NCBI RefSeq assembly: GCF_030272615.1
Contig: NC_081410.1
Span: forward strand, 286,811,957 to 286,875,956
Direction of reading: 5' to 3'
Length of the DNA stretch: 64,000 bases
Source: Cryptomeria japonica
Taxonomy: Eukaryota; Streptophyta; Pinopsida; Cupressales; Cupressaceae
Position 1 is the first letter of the stretch, and each line of letters starts with the position of its first letter. The translations under genes were made by a program, and so were the position numbers. This document shows, one piece after another, positions 1 to 12,992 of this stretch. The notes beneath the pieces were generated by a model. It had not been told where the DNA came from. It ran no database searches and saw nothing but the letters and a program-made list of their open reading frames with translations.

Positions 1-2063
1 TTTCATGATTACATTTGATAAGATGCTTATGAGATGTGTTTGAATATTGTTTGACTGTCTTCGTGATAGAGACGATTCCACATCATTGATTGTGAGTGGG
101 ATGTGTCGTCATGAATCTCTATCACTTGCCCGTTATGATACATATATGTATATGTTGTATTATCATTTTGTGTTTGTAGGACCTTGCAGGTACCAGACAT
201 CGACTCCACCTGGCTTCACAGGTCTGAGTGTGTCTTTAAATCCAATGGCTTATGTGGTTCAGAGATGACATGAGTTCCCTTCACATAGTCTAGGTCTAAG
301 ATGTGCACCATGTGTCGTTAGCATCTTGGCGTAACTCGCCACGTCAGTTAGTGAGTTTGACCTTTTCAGTATTGTGAGTATGTTTAGAGATGGTTGATTT
401 ATTTGATTATGTTTAGATTAATTATGTGATCCTTGATGGGTGATTTTATAATTAGTAATGCTTATTTTAATATATTTAATTTATTGGCTTTAAGTATTTA
501 ACCATTTGATATTTTATGTTTATTTATTTTGTGTGATTTTAATATTTATTTGGTATTTACTGTTTAGTCGTTATTGTTGTTTAATATTGGTGGCTTAGTC
601 TTTATTGAGGTTTGAACATTTATTTGATATTTTAATTATTTAATTATTTATTTATTCATTTTAATATTTATGGTTTAATTACTTATTTGGTATTTAATGT
701 TTAGTTATTTATTATTGATTTATTGTTTAATTGTGCTTTTATATTGTAATGTTGATTAATCATTATTGGTAGTTTTTAATTTATTTATTGAGTTTTGGTT
801 ATTTTTTATTTATTTATTTAGTCAGCTTTTATTTCATTAACCTTGGCAATTTATATTTAATTATTTGGCTCTTTAATTCATTTATGAGCTTTTGGTTTTA
901 AATTCCCCATTTAATTTAATTTACTTTATTTATTTATGGCTTATGTTTTATTTATATAGTTGACTTTATTTGCTAGTGGGAGTATATGAACACATTTGAA
1001 TAAAATAATAATATCTTCCCACTTAGTTGTATCAAAATATTTTATATTACTCTTACCTACCCTCCATTCTCATTGGTAGAATTTGAAATGGAAAAATATA
1101 AAAGCAACCTAACATGGGTTGGTAGAAAATACTATATTTTGATTGATTTTCATTGGCTAGTGTTTTTCTTTGGATTCCTTTCTATTGGGTAGTCTAGGCT
1201 TGTTGCCAGGTTACCATTCATGGAGATTTTTCTGTAACATTTGGATTTTGGCTTGGTTTTTGGATTGTTGAAGCTTGTGTTTTGGATTGGATTTGGAGCT
1301 CTTCATCAATTTCTTCCATAACTTCTAATTCCAGGTTGGAGCTCTTGTCTTTTGTAAAGATTATTTTATTTATCTGTATTCGTTGTGTCTGCAGAAATTG
1401 TTGTTTGAGGGTTTTGTTTGGGAAAAAGATTTATTATAAATTTTATACTATAGTTTTCAGAAAATATTTATGTGCATAGAAATTATTATAAAGTTTAACT
1501 TTAGAATGGGAGAAAAATACTTCATTTTTATTAGCTAAGTTGGTTTACCGTGAGCACACGACTCTGCAAATTTTGGCAATTTTGATTTTGTGAATATCCC
1601 CTCTTTTCTCTTGTGATTATTGTCCTTTGATTAGTTGTTGGAAAATATTGTTTGTTGGAAGAGAAAATTGGGAGAATTTGTATCGGTTTTGGAGGGATTT
1701 GATTTACCTTGTTGTGAGGGAGTTTTGAAGATTTCTTGGTTATTTTCTAATTTTTGTTTGTGTTGGTGTAAATAATTATTCATCATGGATATTATTACAC
1801 CTTACTTAAGTTTACTTAGGAAATGCATTTCATAGTAGTTTGGGTATGAGACACTTGGGTGTTTGTGCCACATTGGGATAGTGTGTGTAGGAGTAATTCC
1901 GCCTTTTATGGTGTGATCTTTTTGTTACATTCCACATTCAGTGGGTGCTCATGTGAAATATTTTATTGTTTCTCCTACCTACCACACATATTTCCTACCT
2001 ACCCTTGTTTCTTATTTAGCCACATGTCATGTTTGTGTGCTCACATATCCATATAGCCTTGCC

Positions 2064-2070
2064 TATATAA
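2064..2070 (+). promoter_or_regulatory. TATA box of a probable LTR promoter
   Basis: TATATAA sits in the context GCCTATATAAGCAGAC, the usual form of a plant core promoter. It is followed within about 35 bases by CATTGTATAAAT and then by T-rich leader-like sequence. No ORF follows, so the likely use was an LTR promoter of an old element in plus orientation. This is inference from the motif alone. Confidence 0.4.
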
Positions 2071-2529
2071 GCAGACTCATCTACATTGTATAAATATTCA
2101 TTGAATAATCTTGTAATGATCCAGTTGATCATATTTTGCATCTTGATAGAATACAGTTTATTCCTATTGTATATTTTGTCTCTCTTATTTGTGCTTTCCA
2201 TTGCCTCTAGATCTTGGCAAAATCTCACAGTTTGTTTAGAGAGATTCCTTAGTTTTCTATGAGTGAGGCAATGATTTTGGAATGAGTTTTATTTGATTTG
2301 GATTTCTGTGAGAATTGATTTTGGTGTTAATGGAGTTGGAAGCTTTTGAGTTTTGAGCTTCGATTTATCCCTCCTTAGTTAATGTTTTTGCAAATTGTTT
2401 GTTGCTGGAATTGAGTCTTTTCAAGGCAACTTTGAGCCAATTGGTTTCAGTGTTGGATTATTCTCTATGAATTTTAATTTAAGTATGAAACGTTGTCATG
2501 TTTCCATGTTTTCTGCCCTCTGTGTCATA

Positions 2530-2759
2530 TGCACTAAAATAGTGGTTGTATGCTCTAAAGTTTAGATCATAGGCACTAATTATTTTGTCATATGCGCTAT
2601 TTTGTTGATTGTGTGCGCTATTCTATCTTTTGTATGTGTTGAAGTTCTAGTCATATACGTTGAAAGATTATTCACATGTGCTGAAGGATTAATCTATGCG
2701 TTGAGTAATTATTCAAATGCGCTAGTCTACATGTCATATGCGCTAATATGTGGATTTCT
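2530..2759. repeat. Degenerate 21-bp tandem repeat array, about 11 units
   Basis: Units begin TGCGCTA or variants (TGCACTA, TGCTCTA, TGTGTTG, TGCGTTG) and mostly end in TCATA. Unit starts fall at 2530, 2551, 2572, 2593, 2614, 2635, 2656, 2677, 2697, 2718 and 2739. Ten of eleven units are exactly 21 bases and one is 20. Sequence between unit heads has diverged strongly while the period has held. 21 bases equals seven codons, and a plus-strand frame stays open from 2602 to 2799, so a former heptapeptide-repeat coding segment is possible; a minisatellite is the simpler reading. Confidence 0.7.
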
Positions 2760-5096
2760 AGTATTTGCTCAATTTTTTATTATATGTCAACTTTTTTGAA
2801 TCTGATTTTGTACCCGAGGCTTTTCAGATGTTTATTGATGATTTTCCAAATTGTGTTTTTGATCGATTTGATGAATCTTTTATGCTTTTGCTTCTATATG
2901 ATCTTTATGATGGATTTATGTCTCTATCATGTTGAGAAGCCATGGTAGAGAGAGTTATTTATTGTGCTCAGTCCAACAAGTTGATGTGCCTTCCTATTGA
3001 TATTTATTTCATTTGATGAGCAGATTTGATCATCTTATTGATGTATTTTTATGTTATGAGGCTCCTAATGTTTATTTGGCTTTATGACCTCTGAATGGCC
3101 ATGTATGTGTATGGTTGTATGATGATTATGATTTCAAATTTGATTGTTATTATGAGCCTCTTATTGTATTTGTTGTTTGGGCCATGTTAGGGGAAGTGGG
3201 CTTCCATGTGATGATTGGGGTCGCGAGAGATAGGCTTGAATGAGGTTACTTGTAAGGATGCATAAAATCTAGACTGCCAGGGCACATTGGGAGTTTACCA
3301 TGATTTGTAATTAAGTGAGAACCTAATAATTAATCGGCTAGGTATCTAGATTCATTAATAAGATAATAAATTTATTTGAGCCTCACCTAAGGAGGATTTT
3401 TTAGGATAAACATGAGAAGGTCGCGAAGATGGTAAGCTAATCTCCCTTAGTCTCTCATAGGTTGAGATGGCTCCACATGTCCATCAAGCTAGTGCCTTAT
3501 GTTATATATTTTGAGGATGTCATGTGATGACACTCCACTCCTACATATGTTCCCCTTGACAATTTATGGTTATGCCTTATTGGATGCATTTATGCCTTAT
3601 TGAGTTGTATTCCTCTGGGAGTTTATTCTTGTTGTATTGTGTTGGTTCATGCATGAGAGTCCTTGTGTGGTTAGTCTCCCTGGTTATAGGTGCCAGTTTA
3701 GGTTTAGAGTGTGCATTGGGACCTTGTGTCATCTCCTAGCATGGGGGGTGGTTTCATTGGTTCCAAATGGTCAGGTGGTTGGTGCTTTTTAGCCATTGGG
3801 ATGTTCTCTTGGATTCTTCATGCGTGGATGTGGATTCTCCTTCTTGATGGATTATGGATGTACCCTGTAGCAAATGTATGTAATGAATATGATGGAATGC
3901 ATGTATTTAGAATCTTGTATGTGGTATATGGAATCATTTAAAAGAAAGAGTTATGTTCGTGATGTATTGTTATGTAAATATATTCGTAAGTAGTTCATAA
4001 ATGGTAGTTAGGATATGTCATGGTTTGTAAATGTGGCAATGAGATGTATGGATATGTTCTTGTTAAATGAAGGGAATGATTTCATGTACCCAAATTTGGC
4101 AACGGAGTTGCGATTGAAATATATGTGATTGATAATATGATCTTCTTGTATTGGTTAGAAAGGAATTTTATGGTTATTCTTTAGGTTGTGATTTAATATG
4201 TGGAAGAACATTGAGAAATGGAAAAATCTTAAATGTAAGATTTGAGGATGATTGGTAATATGGATAAGGTTTAATGAAGGAAAATATAAGGATTCTTATA
4301 TTATATATTGGATTTATTGTCAATGAAATGATCATGTTAGGAAAATGGTTGTGTGTGTAGTTGGATTAGGAAAGGAAACTATTTATTTTGGATTCATGGA
4401 TTTTCTTTTGGTGCTATGTGAGAACTATGACATTTTGAAGGAATTATAAATATAAATAGATCATGTTGCTAATAGGAAAATTATGGTAGAGAAGACATAT
4501 ATGTCCATGTGAGAATTTGAATGTAAAAAAAAATTGGGATTAAAAGGTATCGAGGCCTTAGAATGAAGCTAATAGGAAATGGTTTTATTTGCATAGAAAT
4601 GGAATGTATATCATGCTAGATAGATAGTAAATGACTTGTATATGATGTATGCCATGTACTTATATTGAAATTAATGGATTTGTATTGTTATATGTTTGTA
4701 AGTTAATAAATGAACTCTATGATTGAAGGATTAGTGTGATGTTGTGCTTGCTCATGCTTAAGTAAAGAAATGAGGGAGTTAGTTCATCATGTGGACTAAA
4801 GAATGAAATATAGTTTATACATTATGAGTAGATGATTCTAATAGATAGAATGAGATCGTGTTAGTATTAGATACAATTGGTGTAAGTTTAATTGGATTAG
4901 TAAAGATGGATTAAATCTATGCAGTAGGATTGCATTATCATGGAAAAGGATAAAGAGTATGTAGATAGGAAATGAAGGGTTAAAACACATTTGGTTTTCG
5001 TCCATAAAATGAATGTAGGATTAAGGGTTGTCTTGCATTTTTAAATGAAGAAATGTAATATGCTATTAGAATGATAGAATGTTATGCATATCTTAA

Positions 5097-5216
5097 TGTA
5101 TAGATAATCAAGAAGGTTAAATTATAGATAGGGACCTATTAAATGATAGAAGGTTAAATTATAAATAGGATTAAGGTTTAATGTATTTTACAAAGGGACC
5201 TATTAATGTATAGATA
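5097..5216. repeat. Short interleaved direct repeats
   Basis: AAGGTTAAATTATA occurs twice, GGGACCTATTAA twice and TGTATAGATAAT twice within about 120 bases, in interleaved order. This looks like a local tandem duplication with later change. No function is suggested. Confidence 0.5.
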
Positions 5217-5526
5217 ATTAAATATGATGCATTAATTTGATATGGAATATGTTTGTCATGTGAGTAGGATGTCATTGTGGAAGTTAAATTAAGTAATGAT
5301 GTTGAAGTACCCTAGGGAAAGATTGATGATGTTATGGTATTTCCGCTTGCGTTAATTAGTGAAATGTCTAATGATGTATGTTCATAGTGTTTAAATGGTT
5401 AATGAATGTATTTATATGGAGATTTTATGTGTTACATTAGTTGTTATTAGATGTTAATAAAAAAAATTTATCTCCATTAGTAAGTTAGATGTTTAATTTC
5501 TCTAGGGTATTTTGGCGGGCATTACA

Positions 5527-5968
5527 CTTAGGAAGTTTTTTTCACAAGCCTTGTAGAAGAGGATGAAGAGGTGGAGTTAAGAATAAAGGACCAAAAGCTT
5601 CCCCCCAAGGACCTATAGCAACAACAATAACCATCTTGGGAATAACAGGAGTGGAAGGAATTAATGGCTTGAAACATAATGGTGAAACTTCACTTGGGAT
5701 AGGATTTTTATTCTTAGATGGTTGGAAGCTAATAGTTCATGAAAGAGGGGATGTGGTAGTAAGAAGATCAAACTTAGAATGCTTAGCCTAACTTGGTGCA
5801 ACTTCCTGAGAACCTTCACCCTTCTTGCAATGAATTTAATGACAAATTCCTTCTAGTGTAAAGAACTAGCAACAAGCCCAAGAAAAAAAAATCAAAATTA
5901 TAAGACACTAGAATTCAAACAAAAGCATGAGGCTTCTGAATACATTCGTGTCCCCAACAGAGTCACCA
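5527..5968 (-). mobile_element. Remnant of gypsy-type element H: leader and split primer-binding site
   Basis: Read on the minus strand, 5968-5950 is TGGTGACTCTGTTGGGGAC, close to the primer-binding site found after many plant Ty3/gypsy 5' LTRs (commonly TGGCGACTCTGCTGGGGA). About 440 bases of leader-like sequence follow down to 5527, with a partly open frame and no recognisable gag. Element A is inserted at the first bases of this site: TGGTG (plus CACCA) is duplicated at 5964-5968 and 41956-41960. The 5' LTR of H should therefore continue to the right of 41960, but only a short stretch is visible before other elements intervene. Confidence 0.5.
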
Positions 5969-7023
5969 AAATCTACTTGTTAAAAATTTTGTACACATGG
6001 GAAGGCATACAAATTTATGGTTTCAGCCATAGCGTGTGATTTAAAAACTCTCCTACTTTTAAGGGAAGGCTCCCCCTTTCCTACTATTACAAACTAAACA
6101 CTAATCTAACTTGGGTGGGACATTATTTCTCTTTTTCAAAAAAGATGATATTCTTTTCTCTTTTTAGAAAAGACACTACAACTAAAGTAACAAATATAGA
6201 AATTTAGAAATTTCAAGAACAATAAAGATGCTTTATATAAAAGGAAGCAAAGTTTCTATAAAAGTGCAAAGTCTTTCGTCACTTCCCCGGGATGGGAATA
6301 TAGAAGCAAAGGTCAAAGTCTTCACCTGTCTATTATCCTATCTACCTTCTAGAATGATTAATATGACAATAATGTACAACTTACAATAGCTCAAAGTTTG
6401 TTGGTATTGTGCACTTGTAGATTACTATAACTCGGAACAACTATAAGTACAAAGTCTTATAATATTTGTCTCTATTATTAACACTTAGCTATGAAAATTT
6501 AATCCTAAATATTTGTAGCACAAAGTCTACAAGAAATTAGATTAAATTTATCTTCAACAACTTCACAAGAATCTCAAATTAATGCAAACAAGTATATCAT
6601 TGGAACATAAGAACACAATGGATATATGAACAAGGTCTCAATGCAAATTCTAAAATTCAAATGCCTTATTTGTATTGCTTGAGAATTCAATTTACAAGTA
6701 TAAAAAACAAAGTTTTATTGCTGTAAATTTCAGCAGAGTTTTCTTGCTTGTCAAATTTGACAAAAATAACAAAGATTGCCCTTTGATATATATAGGAGGG
6801 GGGCTGAGAGAAAAAAGTGGGAGAAGTCCAACTGAGTAAGACTTTTTCCACAACCACTATAACTAACTATGACATTCCAAATTACAGTTCTAATGTATTT
6901 CAACTTGTAATTTGTTTACATGTTATTACAAGTTACAAGATTACAAGTAATGAAACTACCTATAATTAGGAGTTTTCATACTACATGTAATTTGTCAAAA
7001 GAAAAATAAATTAAATAAAAATG
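5969..7023 (-). other. F1 3' region of element A, with TATA box
   Basis: This stretch follows the ORF stop at 7024-7026. It contains a TATA box (TATATATATC on the minus strand, near 6785-6794) followed about 80 bases later by AACTCTGCTG. Element B has the same order after its ORF (TATATATAG at 56419-56426, then AACTCTGTCG). It resembles an LTR in having a promoter and long AT-rich leader, but no matching copy lies at the 5' end of either A or B. No coding sequence is seen. Confidence 0.5.
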
Positions 7024-9402
7024 TTATTTAAGTGTCAAGAGAAAATTCTTGTTCTTCTCTAGTCCTAGCTGGATGAAAGATTGAAACTTGTTGATCAATT
7101 CTTGCAATTCATCAATTTTTTGACCTGCTATGTTCTTTGCAACAACAACAGTTCTGATGATGACATCGAAGTATCTCACCATCTCTACTATATGTTCTTC
7201 AAGAATAGTCTACACCATATCAAGGAAAACCTAGTAATCCACAAATCTATTGATTGAGGTCATTGTAAATTTCTTAGATTCTACCTCTTGATGAAGCCTT
7301 GACACCAACTTAGAAATTATCAGATCCACAGGAAGCAACTCTTCATCTTGCAAGATATTTTGTCAAAATTGAAGATAATAACCTGCTCCACTTCAATACT
7401 CATTTCAAGAGCAACTTCAATATCTTTAATTAAGTCCTTGACAACTAATGCCTATTGATCATAAGTTCCTCAAACTCAATATTTTTTTCTCTATTTGGTA
7501 TCACAATACTGTAGCATGGGATTTCCAACTTGACTTGATCCATTTCATGCCAAATCTTCATATCTCTCTCTATAGATTCCAAACTTTTCTTTAAAGTTTC
7601 TAAAGTTTGGTTCAATTTCATCTTTGCATCCTTACATTTCCTAGCACAAGTAAGGTTTTCTTCACTACTTGAACACTCTAATCAACCAAGTGATCTACCC
7701 CGAAAACAATAGCTTTGGCATTTTGAGCATCTTTTTCAACTTGTTTGATGGACTCTTCGGAAGTAGAGGAAGTCGAGGCCTTTTCTGATGAATTGGTGAT
7801 ATTTTGCATCACTAAAATGGGTTGTGCATTTTCTTCCTTGAGCTTATCCTTCTTCCCTAGGAGCTCATCATAACTCTGAACCAATAAGGTCACTGAGTCT
7901 TGAGTATTATGCATTATTCTAGCATGTGTCTTCTTTCCTAGTTCCACCCTTGTGAATCTGTAATTAGATAGCTGCATTTCTCATTATGGCTTATCAACAA
8001 GAGGTTCTACTACCTTTACATATTTCATATTATTACTATCCACAACCACTCACGACACTATTTTGGCTTTCTTGGCAACTTTGGGTTTAGATTTCCTAAG
8101 CTATTGAGAATCAAACACATCAAAAGAAATTTATTGCTTCTTCCTCTTAGGAGTGATTGAGCTCAACCATGGGGGTAGATCTAATGAGCTTGCATTTGTA
8201 ATACCAACTGCATTTTGTGTAGGAATAGGCTCTTCCTGTACTATATTTGTCATTCTAGGGGAAGCCTTGGTTTGGGCAATGCCAAGTGGTTTCTCAGATG
8301 GAAGATCATGTCAGGCTTTAGACATGAACTTATCAAATCTTATGACAAAGGTATTAGTTTTAGGAAGTGACACACTTGATAGATGTCATATGAAGGATTC
8401 ACATCAAAAACATTCTTAAAGTTGTCATGTGAAGAATACATAGGTATCTCTACTAATAATGATGACACATTAGTGCAAATAGATACAATTGGTTCAATAG
8501 GATCAACATGAACCATAGAGAAAGAATCTACATCTATGGATATTGGAGACATAGGAACATCCAATGGCATTTTAGGAATGCTCGTGTGAGGAGAATCTAA
8601 GTTCAAGGTAGCTAGAGATTCTAGAGCATTCTCCTCACGTGGTTCATCCTCAAGGTCAATAACCTGAATTTGAACTTGAGGCTTCTCTTTTCCTTTTAGC
8701 GATACTTCATCTAAAGGAATAACCAAAGCCCTACTAACTCTTAGCTTGATTTTATTACTAGAAGAAGAAGTACCCTCTTTGGATTTTATTCTCAACTTAG
8801 ACTTATGCCCAACTGGTCCTATTGAATCATCTTCTGCCCCAACCTTAATCTTTACAATTTTAACATTATTGATTTTTAGCCAAGAATTGGTATTGGCAAG
8901 GATGGGCTGAAATATATCAAAGATTGAGGTACATTCCTTCTATGACCATTGGGAAAATGGGAGAGGAGCCTCAGTAACCCTCTATTCAATATACTTTGGG
9001 TCTAAGAGTTTTCCTGTCATCTACCATGCCTTCTAGAATCTTGGTGAGATCTAGATTTACAATTTGCTCCAAGGCAAGCCTATTGTAGTCCATCTTCCTA
9101 ATGTCTTCCTTTGAATGAATATCAACCTATATATCTTCAAGGTGATTAACACGATTGAAGGCTCTCTTGATTTTATCTTTCATCCCTCGATAGTCAAAAT
9201 ATTTTCTCACCTTGAAATTGTTTAACTTGATTTCCTGATTTTTTATCTCCATTGCCTTGGCTCTTACTAAAGTCGTCAAGGAATAGATTATCCAATCTTT
9301 AATGGATTATGTGAGGATATATTAATCCCTAACATATTTAGCTAACATGATTTGCATGAACTTTCATCAACTTTCTAGCCATCTCCATCGAGATGATCAT
9401 GT
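7024..9402 (-). pseudogene. F1 long ORF, 3' two-thirds (element A)
   Basis: This continues the ORF begun at 17052-18170 on the other side of N0. Broken but collinear frames match element B. Residues read at 7977-7830 (MQLSNYRFTRVELGKKTH then QSYDELLGKKDKLKEE) match B near 55277-55420 (MQLIDYKITRIELAKQTR then QRYDELKEKKDQLK). A low-complexity acidic and Ser/Thr-rich segment occupies about 8795-8340. The end is predicted coiled coil from its Lys/Glu/Leu pattern and stops at 7024. Several in-frame stops make it non-functional. Family and function are unknown; a remote resemblance to plant-mobile-domain proteins is only an impression. Confidence 0.6.
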
Positions 9403-10988
9403 TGTTAGTCCCAACTAATTCTGAGAGGGGAGGGGTGAATCAACACTTTACCAGTTTTATAGAATTAAAACCTTTTTGCTCAAGTTTGCACTAAATTAAT
9501 ATTCATCAAAACAAACAATTATTGTAGGAGAATATGCATGCATGAAAAGATACACAATAACACCAAGATTTATCTCATGGAAACCCAAATGGGAGAAAAC
9601 CACGGTGTGAGTAGAAACTCACAAAAAATTGCACTCTTCTAGAGTATGCTTGGTGAGGAGCCATCCCTGTTAGGAGATTACAAAGACATTGTTAGGTGCC
9701 ACCAGATTAAGGGATTTTTATTAAGGCATGTTAGTATCTTTACCCTATTAGAGGTAGCCTTGTTAAAGGACTTAGGATCATCAATTAAGATGTTACCTGG
9801 TTAAGGGATTTTACAAAGGGACCTGTTAAAGTCCACCCGGCTAAGGGATTTTAAGTTGCAATGGCTAGAAAGCAACAGGAAATTGATCTCTTGGAATAGA
9901 TACTAATAGCTTGATCAGATCACAATGAAACTCATACTCTATTTGCATCAATTATGTCTACTCTATACTACAGTAGTTCTCTGCTCATACCATCAGCTCT
10001 GCACTTTGTCGGTCCTCTGCTCATACCCTCGGCTCTGCACTCTACCAGTCTACTTCACACATACTCTGCTCTACTAAATCACTTAGCCCTTCCTCAATCT
10101 TCACTCTGCACTTTGGATCGCCTCTCATAGGATTTACACTTTTCAAATTTTTCAATCAAAATGTTTTGTATGAACTCAAAACACTTTATACTCCCTCTGT
10201 CCTCACCTTCAGGTGTTTCCTTAATCATTGCAATCACAAATTTTGGTATATTTCAAATTTAAATCTTCCCGCTATTTCTCTACGCACCCTGCAACAATTC
10301 CACCAACCACTCACCAGAATATGCCACTGCATCCCCCAAAAATAGTGACTTCTAGGTCCAGTTCAATCTTTTACATGTGAACCAGAAAATCCACAAGAAA
10401 TCATGGCTTAACTGCATGATGACTAAGGTTGACTTCACCAACCTTTAGTTTGGCATTATCACAAACTAAATAACTCACCTTTTGCCATCGTAACTTTGTA
10501 ACCGATCACCACTCCTAGATTTATGGTGACCACCTATCTTTCTTTTGCTTCACCAGCCTACCGATATACCATTGCGCTCTTCACTACTGCTTCATCCTTT
10601 TCTATCAATTTGTAGTATTTCCATAAAGCCTCTTTTCCTATTTGCCAATGAGGTTCCGGTTTGCATAGCACCTCAAGCCTTCTTGCCTAAGTCACTTTCT
10701 ATGACTACATCATCATTAGAATAGCCAACTTGAAGATCTGAACTTAACACCGATCTTCTTGAATGATAGACCGGTTGGTTTATTTTGTCTTCCCTTGAAC
10801 CGATTGAACCTTGATCATCTATCTCAGATGTTGCTTCCATGTTGTTTGCAAGCCATCACCTTTTCTACTGAGATACACCACTCCACCGGTACCACTCCAC
10901 CAATCAGTGTTAGTCATCAATGAAAAATCTCAGCTAATATACCAGTTCACTGGATTAACCAATTATGTCAATATTAGTAATGCCAACA
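9403..10988 (-). repeat. N0 3' LTR
   Basis: Begins TGTTAGTCCCAACT and ends GCCAACA on the plus strand; it pairs with 15516-17046. It holds the GGAAACCC-AAATGGGAGAAAACCACGG motif shared with the other LTRs of the window (9578-9606), and a ladder of CTGTTAGGAG and GGTTAAGGGATTT units (9668-9860). Confidence 0.9.
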
Positions 10989-11404
10989 ATCTCCCCCTTT
11001 GGTATTGATGGAAACACTTTAGAATCTGTCTTATCAGTTGCTCCTGCATGAACTTTCTTCATTTCTTTCTTTATTTCTATACCGGTCGTTACTTCTACTA
11101 TGAGTAATGAGTATCTTCCCCTAACACTGGAAATACTCTATTTTCATGAGACCACTCTAACCACTTCTAGCAACCCTTTTCTTTAGCAATACTCAAACAC
11201 TATAATAATCTCCCCCTTTGATAGCAATGCCAAAGATGTATTTCAATACACTGACAAGACTGCTCCCCCTAACCAGAGTAGTCCACACTTATCAATCTAG
11301 TCTTAGAAATTCTTCATGAAGAAAGCATACCAGATTGATGTAGATCCTTTCTTCGCTTACTTTAATACAGGTAGGGGTATCACCCTTAGCTTACCTCTGA
11401 GTTA

Positions 11405-12992
11405 TTAAAAGGTGTCCTTTTGTAGTGGCTTGGTGAAGATATCAACAACCTGTTCTTTTGTTGGTATATACTCCAACCTCACTTCCTTGTCTTGAACCTG
11501 TTCCTTGAGGTAGTGGTATTTGATAGCTATATGCTTTGTCTTGGAATGCATCACTGGATTCTTGGATATGTTGATAGCACTAGTGTTGTCATAGTGAATC
11601 ACCACAGGTTTAGTCACCTTTTCTTGGATACCTTCCAATATCTGCTTGATCCATACTACCCGTGTACAGTTGATTGCAGAAGCCACATACTTTGCCTCAG
11701 TTGTGGATTGAGATTTAATTATGTTTCTTGCTTGTCCATGACACAATCTTATCTCCAATAAAGAATGCACCTCCACTAGTGCTCTTTCTATCATCAACGT
11801 TCCCTTCCCAATCTCCATCAGTGAAGACACTTATGTTGAAATCTCCCTTATGTGGTTACCAGAGACCATACTCAGCAGTCCCCTTAAGGTATCTAAATAT
11901 TCTCTTAACTGGCACCATATGAGTCTCTTTTGGATTTGCAGCAAATCTAGAAACCAAACCAACTGCTTGTGCTATATCTAGTCTACTATGTACTACATAC
12001 TATAACTTACCGATCATGGATTGGTAAAGTGTCTCATTCACTTCATTAGCCTCATCATTTTTTGAGATCTTGCAACCTGTAACCATTGGAGTTCCAACAG
12101 GTTTGGAATCTTCCATTCTAAAAGTCTTCAATATTTCCCTTATGTACTTGGTTTGGATAATGAATATACCACTCTTTAGCTGAGATACTTGCAGATCGAT
12201 GAAGAATTTTATTTCACTGATCAAAGATATTTTAAATTCTCACTTCATTTCATCTGCAAAACCTTTGCTCATCTCATCATCTCCCCCAAAGACGATGTCA
12301 TCTACAAAAATCTCTACAATCAGAATTTTTTCTTTTTCTCCAATTTTCAAATACAAGTTTTTATTGTCACTAGTTCTTATGAACCCTATACTCATCAGAT
12401 ATGAGTGCAGCCTCTCATACCAAGCTCTCGGTGCTTGTTTTAGCCCATACAGACCCTTCTTTAATTTACACACCATATCTTTTCTATCTTCTAAAACAAA
12501 CCCTTCTAGTTTCTCTATGTACACTTCTTCTTCTAGAACACCATTCAAGAATGTCGATTTCACATCCATTTGGTAAACTTTGAACTTCTTATAAGTAGCA
12601 TAAGCAAGCAGAATTTTGACCCCTTCCAATCTAACCACTGGTGCAAAGGTCTCTCCATAATCCAAACCTTCTTCCTATGCATACCCTTTGGAGACTAACC
12701 TTTCTTTGTTTCTTACTACTTGACTAATTTCATCCATTTTATTTCTAAACACCCATTTGGTGCCTATCACATTTTTTTTCTTCAGTTTGGGCACAAGAGT
12801 CCAAGTTTCATTTTTCTCAATCTGTTTCAGTTCCTCTGACATGGCTTTGATCCAGTCTTCATCTTTTAGAGCCTCCTTTGCTATTTTGGGCTCAATTTTG
12901 GAGAGCAAACAAGTATTCTCTCTTTTTGTTCTTCTAGTCAAAAGCATCTTTGTCACCAATGATAATGTCAGCAGAGTGATTTCTTCTGACAT
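11405..12992 (-). pseudogene. N0 reverse transcriptase and RNase H (broken)
   Basis: The reverse transcriptase core lies at 12665-12240 and contains YQMDVKSTFLNG, LYGLKQAPRAWYERL and the catalytic stretch VEIFVDDIVFGG. It continues in another frame at 12224-12000. Upstream, 12992-12675 holds ETWTLVPK and [10 protein letters not shown]. RNase H is at 11830-11405 with STTEAKYVASAINC, YDNTSAINISKNP, KHIAIKYHYL and VDIFTKPL. Frames change at 12670, 12230 and 11990, and a stretch of RNase H start is degraded. In an intact element this makes cDNA from the element RNA in the virus-like particle. Confidence 0.9.

Larger units (their letters stand above)
1..5526. other. AT-rich non-coding region, LTR-type debris
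   Basis: No open frame here looks like a protein I know, and the short frames that exist are of chance length. Composition is AT-rich with runs of TTTAATTTATTT-type sequence between 360 and 960. A TATA box near 2064, a 21-bp repeat array near 2530-2759 and many transition-like changes are typical of old LTR retrotransposon sequence. The left 300 bases resemble the 3' non-coding part of a gypsy element, but I could not find a paired LTR in the window. At the right edge (5526) a minus-strand sequence begins TGTAATGCCCGCC, which looks like an LTR start. I see no RNA gene. Confidence 0.5.

Noticed and set aside
3711-3941. Trp/Met-rich plus-strand ORF of 76 codons
   Set aside because: Chance frame in GT-rich non-coding sequence with no homology to anything in the window.
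5950-7023. Tandem arrangement ORF-LTR-primer-binding site in element A
   Set aside because: The primer-binding site next to the F1 3' end belongs to host element H; the CACCA duplication on both sides of A shows that A was inserted into that site.
12199-12576. Plus-strand ORF of 125 codons
   Set aside because: Antisense shadow of the N0 reverse transcriptase; composition and position follow the minus-strand frame.
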